Counted from the first letter of the stretch, positions 19,965-30,013 are shown. The stretch: DNA of 64,000 bases from Brucella cytisi (GCA_012103075.1 JAAVLQ010000001.1:1488001-1552000); one strand, 5' to 3'. Notes: generated by a model not told the origin, from the letters alone. Numbers and translations: made by a program.

Positions 19965-21120
19965 ATGGATGCTGCCGACCAGAACCAGTACGAACTGAAC
20001 GAAGATCAGCTTGCCATTCAGGATATGGCGCGAGCCTTCGCCAGTGATCGCGTTGCCCCGCATGCATTGCAATGGGACCGCGACAAGCATTTCCCCGTCG
20101 ACGTATTGCAAGAGACCGGACCGCTCGGCATGGGCGGCATTTATGTGCGTGAAGATGTGGACGGCTCGGCGCTAAAGCGGCTCGACGCAGTGCTCATTTT
20201 TGAAGCACTGGCAACTGCATGCCCTTCATTCTCGGCTTTCGTCTCCATCCACAACATGGCCGCATGGATGATCGACACTTTCGGCAATGACGAACAGCGC
20301 CTGCGCTTTCTGCCAAAGCTCACGTCAATGGAATGGCTTGCCAGCTACTGCCTGACCGAGCCCGGATCGGGTTCGGATGCGGCGGCGCTCAGAACACGCG
20401 CTACACGCGATGGCGATCATTATATCCTCAATGGTTCCAAGCAGTTCATTTCCGGTGCAGGCGCCACGGATGTCTATGTGACGATGGTGCGTACCGGCGA
20501 GGACGGCCCCAAGGGGATTTCCACCATCGTTGTGCCAAAAGATGCACCCGGCCTTTCGTTTGGCGCAAATGAATTCAAGATGGGCTGGAACGCGCAACCG
20601 ACAAGAACCGTCATTTTCGACAATTGTCGCGTCCCGGCTGAAAACCTTCTCGGTGAAGAAGGAACGGGTTTTCGCATAGCGATGGCCGGGCTTGACGGCG
20701 GTCGGCTCAATATTGCTGCCTGTTCGCTCGGCGGTGCACAATCGGCGCTCAACAAGTCACTGGAATATTGCAGCCAGCGCAAAGCCTTCGGTCAGACAAT
20801 TGACCGTTTTCAAGCGTTGCAATTCCGCGGCGGACATGGAGACGGAACTCTCCGCGTCACGCCTTCTTCTTTACTCCGCTGCCAGCAAGCTTGATCGCAA
20901 AACCCACGATGCGGGCAAATGGTCGGCAATGGCCAAGCGCTTTGTCACTGACACGGGTTTCAATGTGGCGAACGAAGCGCTGCAGCTCTTCGGCGGCTAC
21001 GGCTATCTGCATGAATACGGGATCGAAAAGCTTGTCCGCGATCTGCGCGTACACCAGATCCTCGAAGGTACGAACGAGATCATGCGTGTGATCATCGCAC
21101 GCCAGATGATCGGACGCTAG
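19965..21120 (+). CDS. Acyl-CoA dehydrogenase, probably isobutyryl-CoA dehydrogenase (one frame break)
   Basis: FAD-dependent enzyme, by context the third step of valine breakdown (isobutyryl-CoA to methacrylyl-CoA). ATG 19965 follows GGGGAGGAAACC. Family signatures are YCLTEPGSGSDAAALRTRA near residue 130 and the C-terminal GGYGYLHEYGIEKLVRDLR with LEGTNEIMRVIIARQ, whose Glu is the expected catalytic base. A small deletion near 20828 breaks the frame after FQALQFR; it resumes LADMETELSASRLLL. About 384 residues. It lies 35 bases upstream of mmsB in the same direction. The substrate is inferred from the neighbour. Confidence 0.9.
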
Positions 21121-21155
21121 TTCTGAATTAGTAACCGCCAAGGGAGGAATTTTTT

Positions 21156-22046
21156 ATGGCCACAATAGCATTTATCGGCCTTGGCAATATGGGTGGCCCG
21201 ATGGCCGCCAACCTCGTGAAAGCCGGTCACACCGTTCGCGGCTTCGACCTCCTGCCGCAACATCTCGATGAGGCAAAGGCCAATGGTCTCTCGATAGCCT
21301 CGAGCGCGCAGGATGCGGTTGCCGACGTTGACGTGGTGATCACCATGCTGCCCGCCGGAAAGCACGTTCTCTCCGTCTATAAGGACATTGCACCAAATGC
21401 TCGAAAAGACTCACTTTTCATCGACTGCTCGACAATCGATGTAGATTCAGCACGCAAGGCACATGAGCTGGCCGCAAGCCACGGACATCTTTCCATTGAT
21501 GCGCCTGTTTCCGGTGGCACCGGTGGCGCTTCCGCAGGGACATTGACTTTCATGGCTGGCGGCAGCGACGACGCATTCACACGCGGAGAGCCGATCCTGC
21601 AGCCAATGGCTGGAAAGATCGTGCATTGCGGCGGTGACGGCGCAGGACAAGCGGCGAAAATCTGCAACAACATGATCCTCGGCATATCGATGATCGGTGT
21701 CAGCGAGGCCTTTGTTCTGGCTGAGAAACTGGGCCTGTCCCACCAAGCGCTCTTCGATGTGGCGTCAACATCATCGGGGCAATGCTGGTCACTGACAACC
21801 TACTGTCCGGTTCCGGGACCGGTTCCAACATCACCTGCAAACCGCGACTATAAACCCGGTTTTGCGGCAGCTTTGATGCTGAAAGACCTCAAGCTCTCGC
21901 AGGAAGCCGCGCAAAGCGCTGGCGCTGAAACACCGCTCGGTGCACATGCACAGGAACTTTACAGTCTTTTTGATGGTGAAGGCCATGGCGCGGAAGACTT
22001 CTCAGGCATCATCAATTACCTGCGCTCCAAATCAGGAGCAAAGTAA
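21156..22046 (+). CDS. mmsB: 3-hydroxyisobutyrate dehydrogenase
   Basis: NAD+-dependent enzyme of valine catabolism, oxidising 3-hydroxyisobutyrate to methylmalonate semialdehyde. Intact 296-residue frame. N-terminal Rossmann motif FIGLGNMGGPMAANLVKAGH, substrate-binding DAPVSGGTGGASAGTL near residue 120, catalytic-Lys region GAGQAAKICNNMILG near residue 170, and ANRDYKPGFAAALMLKDLKL. ATG 21156 is preceded by AGGGAGGAA. Likely co-transcribed with the acyl-CoA dehydrogenase. Confidence 0.95.
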   Translation: MATIAFIGLGNMGGPMAANLVKAGHTVRGFDLLPQHLDEAKANGLSIASSAQDAVADVDVVITMLPAGKHVLSVYKDIAPNARKDSLFIDCSTIDVDSARKAHELAASHGHLSIDAPVSGGTGGASAGTLTFMAGGSDDAFTRGEPILQPMAGKIVHCGGDGAGQAAKICNNMILGISMIGVSEAFVLAEKLGLSHQALFDVASTSSGQCWSLTTYCPVPGPVPTSPANRDYKPGFAAALMLKDLKLSQEAAQSAGAETPLGAHAQELYSLFDGEGHGAEDFSGIINYLRSKSGAK

Positions 22047-22457
22047 ACAATTGCCCACGCAAAAAAAAAAATCGCATTGTTTAGATTTGCTTAAGTCTCT
22101 GATAACCGTACGGTAACGATGTTGGGCTAGAAAGGAGCACGAGACGGGTTCACCCGGCTCAACGCTCGGATCTGGTACTGCGTACCGGAGCTCAGTATAT
22201 CCCGCCAGTGTATTGTTCGGCGGAGATGCCATGCGTAATTGGCAAAACCGTGCACCTCTGGCAGCGCGGTTTTGCCATTTCAGCCTACAAATAGTTGCCT
22301 GAAACTGGCCCGTTGCCCTTGATCACAAGGGAATGCACAATTACACGCCTTTGTTACAAAACATTTAGAGCTGTTCGATTGAAATCCGGACATAATCCTG
22401 TGAAATGCAGAGCGCTTCCAATGAAGCCTGCTACACAGGTGATTTTTATTCAGGGCA
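22047..22457. other. Non-coding interval with several hairpins and an A11 tract
   Basis: About 410 bases with no gene I can support. It holds an eleven-A run (22061-22071), a perfect ten-base palindrome ACCGTACGGT (22105-22114), small hairpins such as CGGGT-TC-ACCCG and GGTAC-TGC-GTACC (about 22145-22190), CCGCC/GGCGG (about 22203-22222) and the strong stem described separately. The density of hairpins would suit a small RNA or a structured leader for the glycosyltransferase, but I do not recognise a known family. Confidence 0.35.
22241..22276. terminator. Strong hairpin GGCAAAACCG / CGGTTTTGCC
   Basis: Ten-base perfect inverted repeat with a 16-base loop (22241-22250 and 22267-22276), extended by GC pairs inside. 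It is followed on the plus strand only by ATTT, so terminator strength is uncertain. It could end transcription from mmsB or from a small RNA in the interval. Confidence 0.45.
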
Positions 22458-23947
22458 ATGAATTTGACTGCACAACGACCAGCCACCGCTGTTTCCACTG
22501 CCGATAAGAAACTTGTCGGCCTGCCTTTGGCTGTAATTTTGTGCTGTGCTATTTCGCGTTCCAAACCATTCTTGTCACCGTTGTTTCCAACGGCGCAGGC
22601 CTTGATGACGCCGAGCAGCTGGCCAATATCGGTTACGGACTGGGGGTATGGCGGATCACAACCCCCTCTCTATACGGATTACCAATCTGGTTGCATCGGT
22701 GCTGGGCACATCGATGCTCACACTCCAGATCGTGAAATTCAGCATTCTTGCAAGCCTGTTCCTAAGCGTTTACGGCGCTATGAGACTGCTCGGTTTTTCG
22801 CGATCGTCGCGTCAGCCGGTATGCTTGGTCTGTTTCTCATCCCGCAAATCGGCTGGGAATCACAACGTGCCCTGACCCATTCAGTTGCAGGCACCGCCGG
22901 TTGTGGCTGGGCCTTCCCGGCCTTTGCACGGCATATGCGCAGGCGCAGTGTCGTCTCTGCCGCCGTATTAGGCATCGCGATGGCTGCAGCTATCCTCGGC
23001 AAATTCAATGCCTCATTCTTCCTGATCATGCTGATCATGACAGGACTTCTCATTCCCGAATACCGCCGGATACTGCTCTCCAAGCTGAGTTTCGTTACGA
23101 TTCTGGCATTCGCCATCTGCTTCGGACCAACTGCGCTCTGGATGTTCGCACACAAATCCAGCGTCATGGCGCGCGCGAGTAAGTTTGAAATCGGCGCTTC
23201 CGGCAATGTCTTCTTCGACCGGCTGATGGGCGTTGAAAGCTTGATTGAAGCAGCCTTTCTGTTCTCGATCCTTGCCCGGCAATCGCGGGTATCATCGCAC
23301 TCATTCACTGGCAGAAGAAAACCGCCCCCTCCGTTCCGCTGACCACCGGCGAGAAATTCCTGCGGCTCTTGATCCTAGTCGGACTGGTTATTGTTCTCGT
23401 TGGCGTTATCGCCACCGGCGCAAACAACGTGAAAGATCGCTGGCTGCAGCCCGTTCTGTTCCTCACTCCGGCACTGATGGCGAGCCTTTTTGCTCGTTAC
23501 AGGACCGGAAACCGGGCCTTGATCGACTTCGCTGTCGTGAGCGCTGTCGTAGCTCTTATCGTCCCACCGGTGCTAAGCTATTACCTGACCTATGGCTCAA
23601 GCTCTCCGCCTTACGGTCAGCTCGATTATCGTCATTTCTACGAGGAAGTGCAGGCGAAAGGCCCGTTCAAGACGATCCTGACGGACAATGCACAGATACC
23701 GGGCAATTTCAGACTATTTGATTCGTCGTTGCGCGTGGTTCATCCCGAAACGCCTGATGCCAGAGCTCTTCTGACATCACCTGTACTCGTTATGTGGTTC
23801 GGTGGAGCTGAACCGAATGAACGCATTGCTGCTTTGTTGCAAAATGCGAACATCACAATACCTCATGACGGTATCTCTACCACCGAGATCGAATATAAAA
23901 CCCGACCAGACAAGCACATAATCGTCAGCTATTTTCTGGTCCCATAA
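22458..23947 (+). CDS. Membrane glycosyltransferase, GT39/ArnT-like (at least five frame breaks)
   Basis: Polytopic inner-membrane enzyme of the dolichyl-/polyprenyl-phosphate sugar transferase type. Starting MNLTAQRPATAVSTADKK, it continues in shifting frames through CYFAFQTILVTVVSNGAGLD, DDAEQLANIGYGLG (acidic first loop as in GT39/ArnT), YGGSQPPLYTWITNLVAS, LGKFNASFFLIMLIMTGLL, NNVKDRWLQPVLFLTPALMA and a soluble C-terminal domain ending HIIVSYFLVP. Breaks occur around 22535, 22660, 22790, 22840 and 23280, more than in most neighbours. Length is about 496 residues. Substrate unknown; such enzymes modify lipid A or other envelope glycans. Confidence 0.8.
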
Positions 23948-23953
23948 AGGAAA

Positions 23954-23972
23954 GGCCCGGGAAACCCGGGCC
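23954..23972. terminator. Intrinsic terminator between the glycosyltransferase and the entericidin gene
   Basis: GGCCCGGG-AAA-CCCGGGCC (23954-23961 and 23965-23972) followed by ATTTATTCTCTT. It lies just after the plus-strand glycosyltransferase stop and just after the minus-strand lipoprotein stop, so it can serve both convergent genes. Confidence 0.8.
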
Positions 23973-23982
23973 ATTTATTCTC

Positions 23983-24119
23983 TTATTCTACTGTTTCCTG
24001 AACCGCATGAGCTGTGTTTTTTTACGTCGCGGCCAACGCCGCGAACAGTATTTGCACAGGACGCAAGCGTGAATGCGCAGAGAACGATAGCAACTGGGAC
24101 AAGTCGGGTCAGCTTCATG
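23983..24119 (-). CDS. Entericidin A/B-like small lipoprotein (one frame break)
   Basis: About 45 residues. A type-II signal peptide MKLTRLVPVAIVLCAFTLAS ends in the lipobox LASC, followed by ANTVRGVGRDVK, the pattern of entericidins (Cys-Asn/Ala-Thr-V-x-G-x-G-x-D). The A-run at about 24017-24023 breaks the frame; one more or two fewer A give KTAHAVQETVE and a stop at 23983. Entericidins are envelope lipoproteins first described as an antidote/toxin pair; only one is seen here. Downstream lies the shared terminator. Confidence 0.75.
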
Positions 24120-24338
24120 ACAGTCTCTCCAATGGGATGTGCAATCCTCCCCTTCAGGGGTAGGGCATAGAGTTCCAAGTCTATTCAAACCAGTTATGCC
24201 TCCCGCCACATACGAAGCCCCTGCCCGGCATCTGGCGGTGAAGCCGATTCACTCGGCTGTCACAAAGAAATCTAGCGCAGCGTTTTTCGCTGGCAAGAGA
24301 ATGCATTAGTTCCCATCCCAATAAACTGTGATCTGTCA

Positions 24339-25259
24339 TCAGCTGGAACGAAAAGTCTCAAACCGGCCGGAACGGCGATAACCTTCGAAAACATTCCGCA
24401 GATGGTCAGCAACGACCTGAATGTGCGGCCCGGCTTCCGGCTTCACAATTATACCCAGCTGATAACGTCCCAGAGCGGGCAAACCATGTTCCGGCCCCAG
24501 AGCGACAATTCCATCGCTCAATAGCGTTTTACCAAATGGTGCAATGGCAAGATCAGCCATGATCGCAGCCCGCTGTCCTGTCGAATGCGAGCTCATATAG
24601 GCAATGCGGTAAGGACGGCCGCTAGTCTCAAGCGCCTCAAGCGCATTGCCGCGCCGGGCACATCCTTCTTCCCAAATCGAAAGAGGCAGAGGCTCCCGAC
24701 GATAAGCCGTACCACACTTGGCACCCGCCCAGACGAGTTCCTCATCCAGCAGAACTTCCACATCGCCTTTGTTTAGTATCGTATGGGACATGTTGATCAG
24801 CGTAACATCGAGCCGCCGCTCATCGAGCCGCTTGCGCAGATTGCTACTCTGGTCGATCACGACATCCACTGTTACGCCCGGATGGCTTTCGGCAAAACGC
24901 TTCAAGACAAGCGGCAATACGCATTCGCCGATATCATCCGGTGACCCAAGCCGAACCACTCCGGTCACTGTGGGCGCAACAAATTTCGAGACTGCCTCTC
25001 GATTGAGAGCCAGAAGACGACGCGCATATCCGAGCAGAATCTCGCCATCGCTGGTCAGCGTAACCGAGCGTGCGTCCCGATCGAAAACTGCAACACCAAT
25101 CTGCTCCTCTAACTTCTTGATCTGCATCGAAACGGCAGAGGGCGTGCGGAACACCGCGTTCGCAGCAGAGGAGAAACTTCCCGTATCGGCAATTGCCACA
25201 AATGTGCGCAGCACATCGATATCGAGCATCGGAAGGGGATGTTGAACGGGCGCTGTCAT
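24339..25259 (-). CDS. LysR-family transcriptional regulator
   Basis: Intact 306-residue regulator. The N-terminal winged helix-turn-helix reads LRTFVAIADTGSFSSAANAV and RTPSAVSMQIKKLEEQIGVA; the rest is a periplasmic-binding-like effector domain starting GVVRLGSPDDIGECVLPLVL. ATG 25259 gives MTAPVQHPLPMLDID; the internal MLDIDVL is an alternative start. It is transcribed away from the DUF1127 gene with a 158-base gap and may control it, although the effector and targets are unknown. Confidence 0.92.
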   Translation of the reverse strand: MTAPVQHPLPMLDIDVLRTFVAIADTGSFSSAANAVFRTPSAVSMQIKKLEEQIGVAVFDRDARSVTLTSDGEILLGYARRLLALNREAVSKFVAPTVTGVVRLGSPDDIGECVLPLVLKRFAESHPGVTVDVVIDQSSNLRKRLDERRLDVTLINMSHTILNKGDVEVLLDEELVWAGAKCGTAYRREPLPLSIWEEGCARRGNALEALETSGRPYRIAYMSSHSTGQRAAIMADLAIAPFGKTLLSDGIVALGPEHGLPALGRYQLGIIVKPEAGPHIQVVADHLRNVFEGYRRSGRFETFRSS

Positions 25260-25417
25260 GACGGACTCCGTTTTTCCGCTCTTTGTTCAAATTTTCTGAT
25301 CTTAAGCCTTTCTATATTTCGTTTGATTGAACGTCAAGCAGAATGCACATTGAGGACACGAACAAGCAGAGCTGCAGCGAGCGTATCAACCGAACTTCCT
25401 GAATGAGGAGAGAGAAA

Positions 25418-25695
25418 ATGACCGTTCAATGCCAATCCGCTCCCAACGGCCGGGCATCAGTCTTGCGCTTTACATCAACGTCATCCGTTGCGAACGCACA
25501 GTCATGGTTTCTGGCATTTTACTCCGAAGTGCAAAACGGATCGAAGCCCGGTCGTACGAACGTCGGGTGAAGCGCAGCCGTCGTGTGCTGGAATCGCTAC
25601 CTGAACACATACTGCACGATATCGGCTGGCCAAACGTGGATGATCGTCTGCCGGGCATCGCCAAAAACACAGCAGAGTTCAAGCGTGGACAGTAA
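25418..25695 (+). CDS. DUF1127 (YjiS-like) small basic protein (one frame break)
   Basis: About 92 residues. ATG 25418 after GAGGAGAGAGAAA gives MTVQCQSAPNGRASVLRFTS and a hydrophobic stretch ending WFLAFYSEVQ; a missing A near 25540 then breaks the frame. It resumes KRIEARSYERRVKRSRRVLE, then LPEHILHDIGWP, matching the DUF1127 pattern of an Arg-rich helix followed by L-x-x-H-x-L-x-D-I-G. In alphaproteobacteria these proteins are linked to RNA binding and phosphate or carbon responses; the role here is unknown. Confidence 0.78.
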
Positions 25696-25989
25696 AGCCA
25701 ATTGAGGGCGATCATGCGATCCGCCCTCAATTTCCCGACATTAAAATACCTTTTCGCGGCAGGCATTTAGCCGCACTTTGCAACCTACCCGTTCTGTGTC
25801 TCAATAGAACACTATCTTGTTTGCGCCATCGCCCTCCCCTGTGAAACCGGGCCAACGCAGCAAGGTTGCCGGTCTGAAAGCGACCGGAGAAAACCGGGCC
25901 CAAAAGACCCGGAGTCGTGACGGAGACACAAGGCTTCAACTGCGTCGGGAACCGCAGCCAGAGCCTTTCGAAAATGGGAACGATCGGGC

Positions 25990-26987
25990 ATGATCCAAGC
26001 TTCATCGGTTAAGCGGTCTATTGTCTTTTTCACGGTTCCAAACTTTTCGATGATTGCATTCGCAACGGCCATTGAGCCATTGCGCATTGCAAATCGGATG
26101 CTGGGTTATGACGCCTATAGATGGCGACTGACATCGGTTGATGGAAAACCGGTGACCGCATCCAACGGTGTGGAATGCGCCGTCAATGCATCGTTGGAAG
26201 ACGAGCGACGTTTCCTGCAGCGCGAGCAGCGCCCCTCGATGGTATTCGTCTGCTCCGGCGTCTACGTGGAAGAATTCAGAAACAAGTCGGTCTTTGCATG
26301 GCTGCGTGAGGAATATAATCGCGGCGTGGCAGTCGGTGGACTTTGCACCGGCGCCCATATACTGGCCGCGGCCGGGCTTCTATCTGGCAAACGCTGTGCC
26401 ATTCACTGGGAAAATCTCCCGGTTTCTCGGAAGCCTTTCCCAAGGCCGAGGTCTATGCCGATCTGTTCGAGGTCGATGGCAACCTTTACACCTGCGCGGG
26501 CGGAACCGCCTCTCTCGATATGATGCTGAAGCTGATTGGAGATGATTTCGACGCCAATCTGGTCAACAAGATCTGTGAACAGGCACTGACCGACCGTGTC
26601 CGCAGCCCACAGGACCGCCAGCGCCTACCGCTGCGGGCCCGTCTCGGCATTCAGAACTCCAAGGTATTGACCATCATCGAGATGATGGAAGCCAATCTTT
26701 CAGAGCCGCAGGCATTGATCAATGTAGCCCACACGATTGGTCTTTCGCGGCGTCAGGTGGAGCGTCTTTTCCGACAGGAGATGGGCCGGTCTCCGGCACG
26801 TTATTATCTGGAAATTCGACTCGATCGCGCACGGCATCTATTGTTGCAGTCGTCCATGCCTGTGGTCGAGGTCGCAGTCGCCTGTGGCTTTGTTTCGGCG
26901 TCGCATTTCTCCAAATGCTATCGGGAATTATACGGACGCTCGCCACAACAGGAACGGGCAGAGCGCAAAATGCTCATCGCCGCTTAA
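25990..26987 (+). CDS. GlxA-family AraC regulator, probably GbdR-like (one frame break)
   Basis: Regulator with an N-terminal DJ-1/PfpI-like domain (VFFTVPNFSMIAFATAIEPL, VFVCSGVYVEE, GVAVGGLCTGAHILAAAGLL) and a C-terminal AraC double helix-turn-helix (LINVAHTIGLSRRQVERLFR and VEVAVACGFVSASHFSKCYR). A missing base near 26418 breaks the frame after IHWENLP; it resumes GFSEAFPKAEVYADLFE. About 332 residues. This architecture is shared with GbdR, the activator of glycine-betaine/dimethylglycine catabolism. The dimethylglycine dehydrogenase-like gene 400 bases downstream makes that role likely but unproven. Confidence 0.87.
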
Positions 26988-27264
26988 GCACGACACTAAA
27001 GAAAGATAGAGCTGCATCTTGAATGGAGCAGCTCCACTACTGTCAGCTTTCAGAATAAAATCAAAACCATACAGGCTTTTCCGGAATCAGTTCTACAGAT
27101 CGAACCATCTGTGGATGCAGGATTGTTGGATATGTCGCGAACAGGACAGCCGATGCTCAACCTTCCGGGATTTCCAGAAGCTGCGATGCAGTCGTCTGAC
27201 GCTGCGAATATGTCGTATAAAGGCAAATGTCGCGACCGGGCAACGACTATGGTTTTGTCAAATA
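26988..27264. other. Non-coding interval upstream of the flavoenzyme gene
   Basis: No gene supported. A seven-base stem GAGCTGC/GCAGCTC (27009-27015 and 27028-27034) just after the regulator stop may be a weak terminator. The rest presumably includes the promoter of the downstream enzyme and any GbdR-like site, which I could not locate by eye. Confidence 0.4.
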
Positions 27265-27372
27265 CCAACGAGAGCGGTTTCAGGTAATACGGAGTCGTTG
27301 GAACCGCTCTATCCATCTTTTTCACGCATTATCCGACGCAAAACCGCTACGCACTTTTGCTGGAAATGCTCT
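27265..27372. repeat. Extragenic repeat-like element with interleaved inverted repeats
   Basis: CCAACGA (27265-27271) pairs with TCGTTGG (27295-27301), and GAGCGGTT (27272-27279) pairs with AACCGCTC (27302-27309); the order A-B-A'-B' is interleaved rather than nested. It is followed by a segment containing ACGCAAAACCGCTACGCAC and TTTTGCTGGAAATGCTCT (to 27372) that resembles an extragenic palindromic repeat common in Rhizobiales. The arm GAGCGGTT recurs at 39914. Family membership is from memory of such sequences, so treat it as provisional. Confidence 0.5.
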
Positions 27373-27385
27373 AGGGACGCATAAA

Positions 27386-29947
27386 ATGGCAGAGTTTCCT
27401 AAGAAGGCAAAAGTTGTGATCGTCGGGCTTGGCGGTATCGTCGGCGCCTCGGTGGCACACCATCTGATCGAGCGCGGCTGGGACGATATCGTCGGCATCG
27501 ACAAATCGGGTATCCCGACCGACATCGGCTCTACTGCCCATGCATCGGACTTCTGCTATGCGACCAGCCATGACTTCCTGTCGTGCTGGACAACGCTCTA
27601 CTCCATCGATTTCTATGAAAAGATGGGGCATTACGCCCGTGTCGGTGGCATCGAGGTAGCGCGCGTCGGTGACGATGCCCGCATGGACGAAATCAAGCGC
27701 AAGGTCGCATCGGGTAAAGCTTTCGGCACTCGTGCTCGCCTGATGGAACCGTCAGAGATCAAGGAAAAATTCCCGCTCATCGAGGAAAGCCTTGTTCAAG
27801 GCGGCCTGTGGGACCCCGATGCCGGTCTGGTCATTCCGCGCTCGCAGACCGTCGCCGGCAAGCTGATTGATCAGGCTGAAGCTGCAGGCAAGCTACAAAG
27901 CTTCGCCAACACACCGGCCCAGTCGCTAATCGTCGAAAACGGACGCATCAAAGGGTGTCGTCACGCATCGCGGCACCATCGAAGCTGAGTATGTCATCAT
28001 CTGCGCTGGCCTTTGGGGACGTCTGATTGCCGAAATGGTTGGTGAAGACCTGCCAGTCATGCCAATTGACCATCCGCTGACATTCTTCGGTCCCTATAAC
28101 GAGTTTGAAGGCACCGGCAAGGAAATCGGCTGGCCGCTCATGCGCGATCAGGGTAACTCCGCCTATATGCGCGACACCGGCGATCCGAAAACTGCCGAAG
28201 GCGGCCAGATCGAATGGGGTTATTACGAAGAAAAGAACCCGCGCTTGTGCCATCCGCGTGACCTTCTGGAAAAGCATGAAGCACGTCTCTCGCCATCACA
28301 ACGCGATCTTGAGATGGACCAGATTCTCGAACCGCTCGAGCGCGCCATTGAGCTGACGCCCATTCTGGGCGAGCTTGGCTATAATGAAAGCCACTCCTTC
28401 AACGGCTTCCTGCAGGTCACGACTGATGGCGGCCCATCCATGGGCGAAAGCCAGAAGGTGCGCGGCCTATGGTATGCAGTTGCCATCTGGGTCAAGGACG
28501 GTCCCGGCATGGGTAAGCTCATTGCCGACTGGATGACCGACGGTCGCACGTCCATTGATCATCACGCCGTCGACTATTCCCGTTTCTACCCGCATCAGAT
28601 GACCGAGCAGTTCATCTGGGATCGCTGCACGGAAACGGCGATGAAGGTGTACAATCCGGCGGTTCATCCGCGTGAACCCTTCTCCAAGGGCCGCAATATC
28701 CGCCGCTCGCCATTCTATGAACGCGAAGTCGAACTCGGTGGCCATTTCATGGAGCTTGGCGGCTGGGAACGCGCGCACGGCTATGCCGCCAATGAACACC
28801 TTCTCGAAAAATATGGTGATCGCGTACCGGTGCGCGAAAACGAATGGGATAACCGCCACTTCTGGCGCGTCTCCAATGCCGAACACCTCGAACTGACCGA
28901 AAATTGCGGTATCATCAATCTCTCGCACTTCGCCATGTACGACATTGAAGGCCCCGACCATGTCGAGCTGATGGAGTGGCTCTGTGCAGCTAAAATCGGC
29001 GGCGACACCAATATCGGCAAGGGCATCTATACCCACTTCCTCGACGACGAAGGCATGGTGCGGGCCGACTTCACGGCAATCCGCATGGCAGACCGCATCC
29101 GTATGATCAATGGCGCCGATGCCGGGCCTCGCGACTTCCACTATATGCGCCGCGTGGCCGAAGATAAGGGCTTTGACGTTACGATCACCGATGTGACGGA
29201 AAAATACGTCACCATCGGCATCTGGGGTCCGAATGCGCGCGAGAACCTGAAGAAGGTCGTTGAGAGCCCTGAAGGTCTGGATGCGGAAAACTTCCCCTTC
29301 GCTGCCATCAAGCCAATCCGGATTGCGGGCAAGGATGTTACCGCGTTCCGCATTTCCTATGTCGGTGAACAGGGTTGGGAATTGCATATGCGTTACGAAG
29401 ACGGCCTTGCCGTCTGGGATGCGCTTCGCTCCACCGGCGTGATTGCGGTAGGCGTCGAGACCTATGCCAACACGCGTCGCATGGAAAAGAGCTTACGCCT
29501 GCAGAATGCCGATCTGCTGACCGAGTATAACCTTCTCGAAGCCGATCTTGCTCGCCCGAAGGTCAAGGAGGCGGATTTCCGCGGCAAGGCAAAGCATGTG
29601 GAATATCGCGCCCGCGAGCATCAGCCTGCCATGCTCTGCACGCTGGCCATAACCGACAATGTCGATTCGAAAGGTGTGGCGGGTATCCTGTCGGCATCAT
29701 GCCAGTACAGGATTTGGATACCGGAGAAACACTCATCGACGAACTTGGCCGCCGGTCTTTCACGACCTCAGTCGCCTATGGTCCAGCCATTGGCAAAAAC
29801 ATCGCGCTTGCTTACCTGCCATGGGCCTATTGTCAGGAAGGTCGCAAGTTGAATGTGGAATATTTCGGTGAGACTTATCCGGTTGAAGTGCTTTCGATAG
29901 GTTACAAGCCTCTCTACGATCCGGAAAACCTCAAGCCTCGCAGCTGA
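27386..29947 (+). CDS. Dimethylglycine/sarcosine dehydrogenase-type flavoenzyme with GcvT domain (two frame breaks)
   Basis: Large cytoplasmic enzyme of about 853 residues. The N-terminal FAD-dependent oxidoreductase domain has VVIVGLGGIVGASVAHHL (residues 9-26) and IGSTAHASDFC, where the His matches the covalent flavin site of dimethylglycine dehydrogenases. The C-terminal half is an aminomethyltransferase (GcvT) domain with ITDVTEKYVTIGIWGPNARE, SYVGEQGWELHM and MEKSLRLQNADL, which would pass the methyl group to tetrahydrofolate. Breaks are near 27955 and 29693. ATG 27386 is used; upstream Met codons are in non-coding DNA. Substrate (dimethylglycine, sarcosine or a related N-methyl amine) is inferred. 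Confidence 0.85.
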
Positions 29948-29965
29948 CCGAGACACTTTCCATAC

Positions 29966-29993
29966 AAAAAGCCGAGGCAACACCTCGGCTTTT
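29966..29993 (+). terminator. Intrinsic terminator after the flavoenzyme
   Basis: AAAAAGCCGAGG, loop CAACA, CCTCGGC then TTTT: a seven-base GC stem flanked by A- and T-runs, placed 20 bases after the stop. It may also serve the convergent small gene at 30014. Confidence 0.85.
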
Positions 29994-30013
29994 CACATTC
30001 CGCAATGGGAAAA

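Noticed and set aside
22061..22071. A11 tract as a phase-variable coding repeat
   Set aside because: It lies after the mmsB stop and outside any supported gene, so slippage there would not switch a protein.
28467..29387. 306-codon minus-strand frame inside the flavoenzyme gene
   Set aside because: Mirrors the codon structure of the plus-strand GcvT domain and has no recognisable features.
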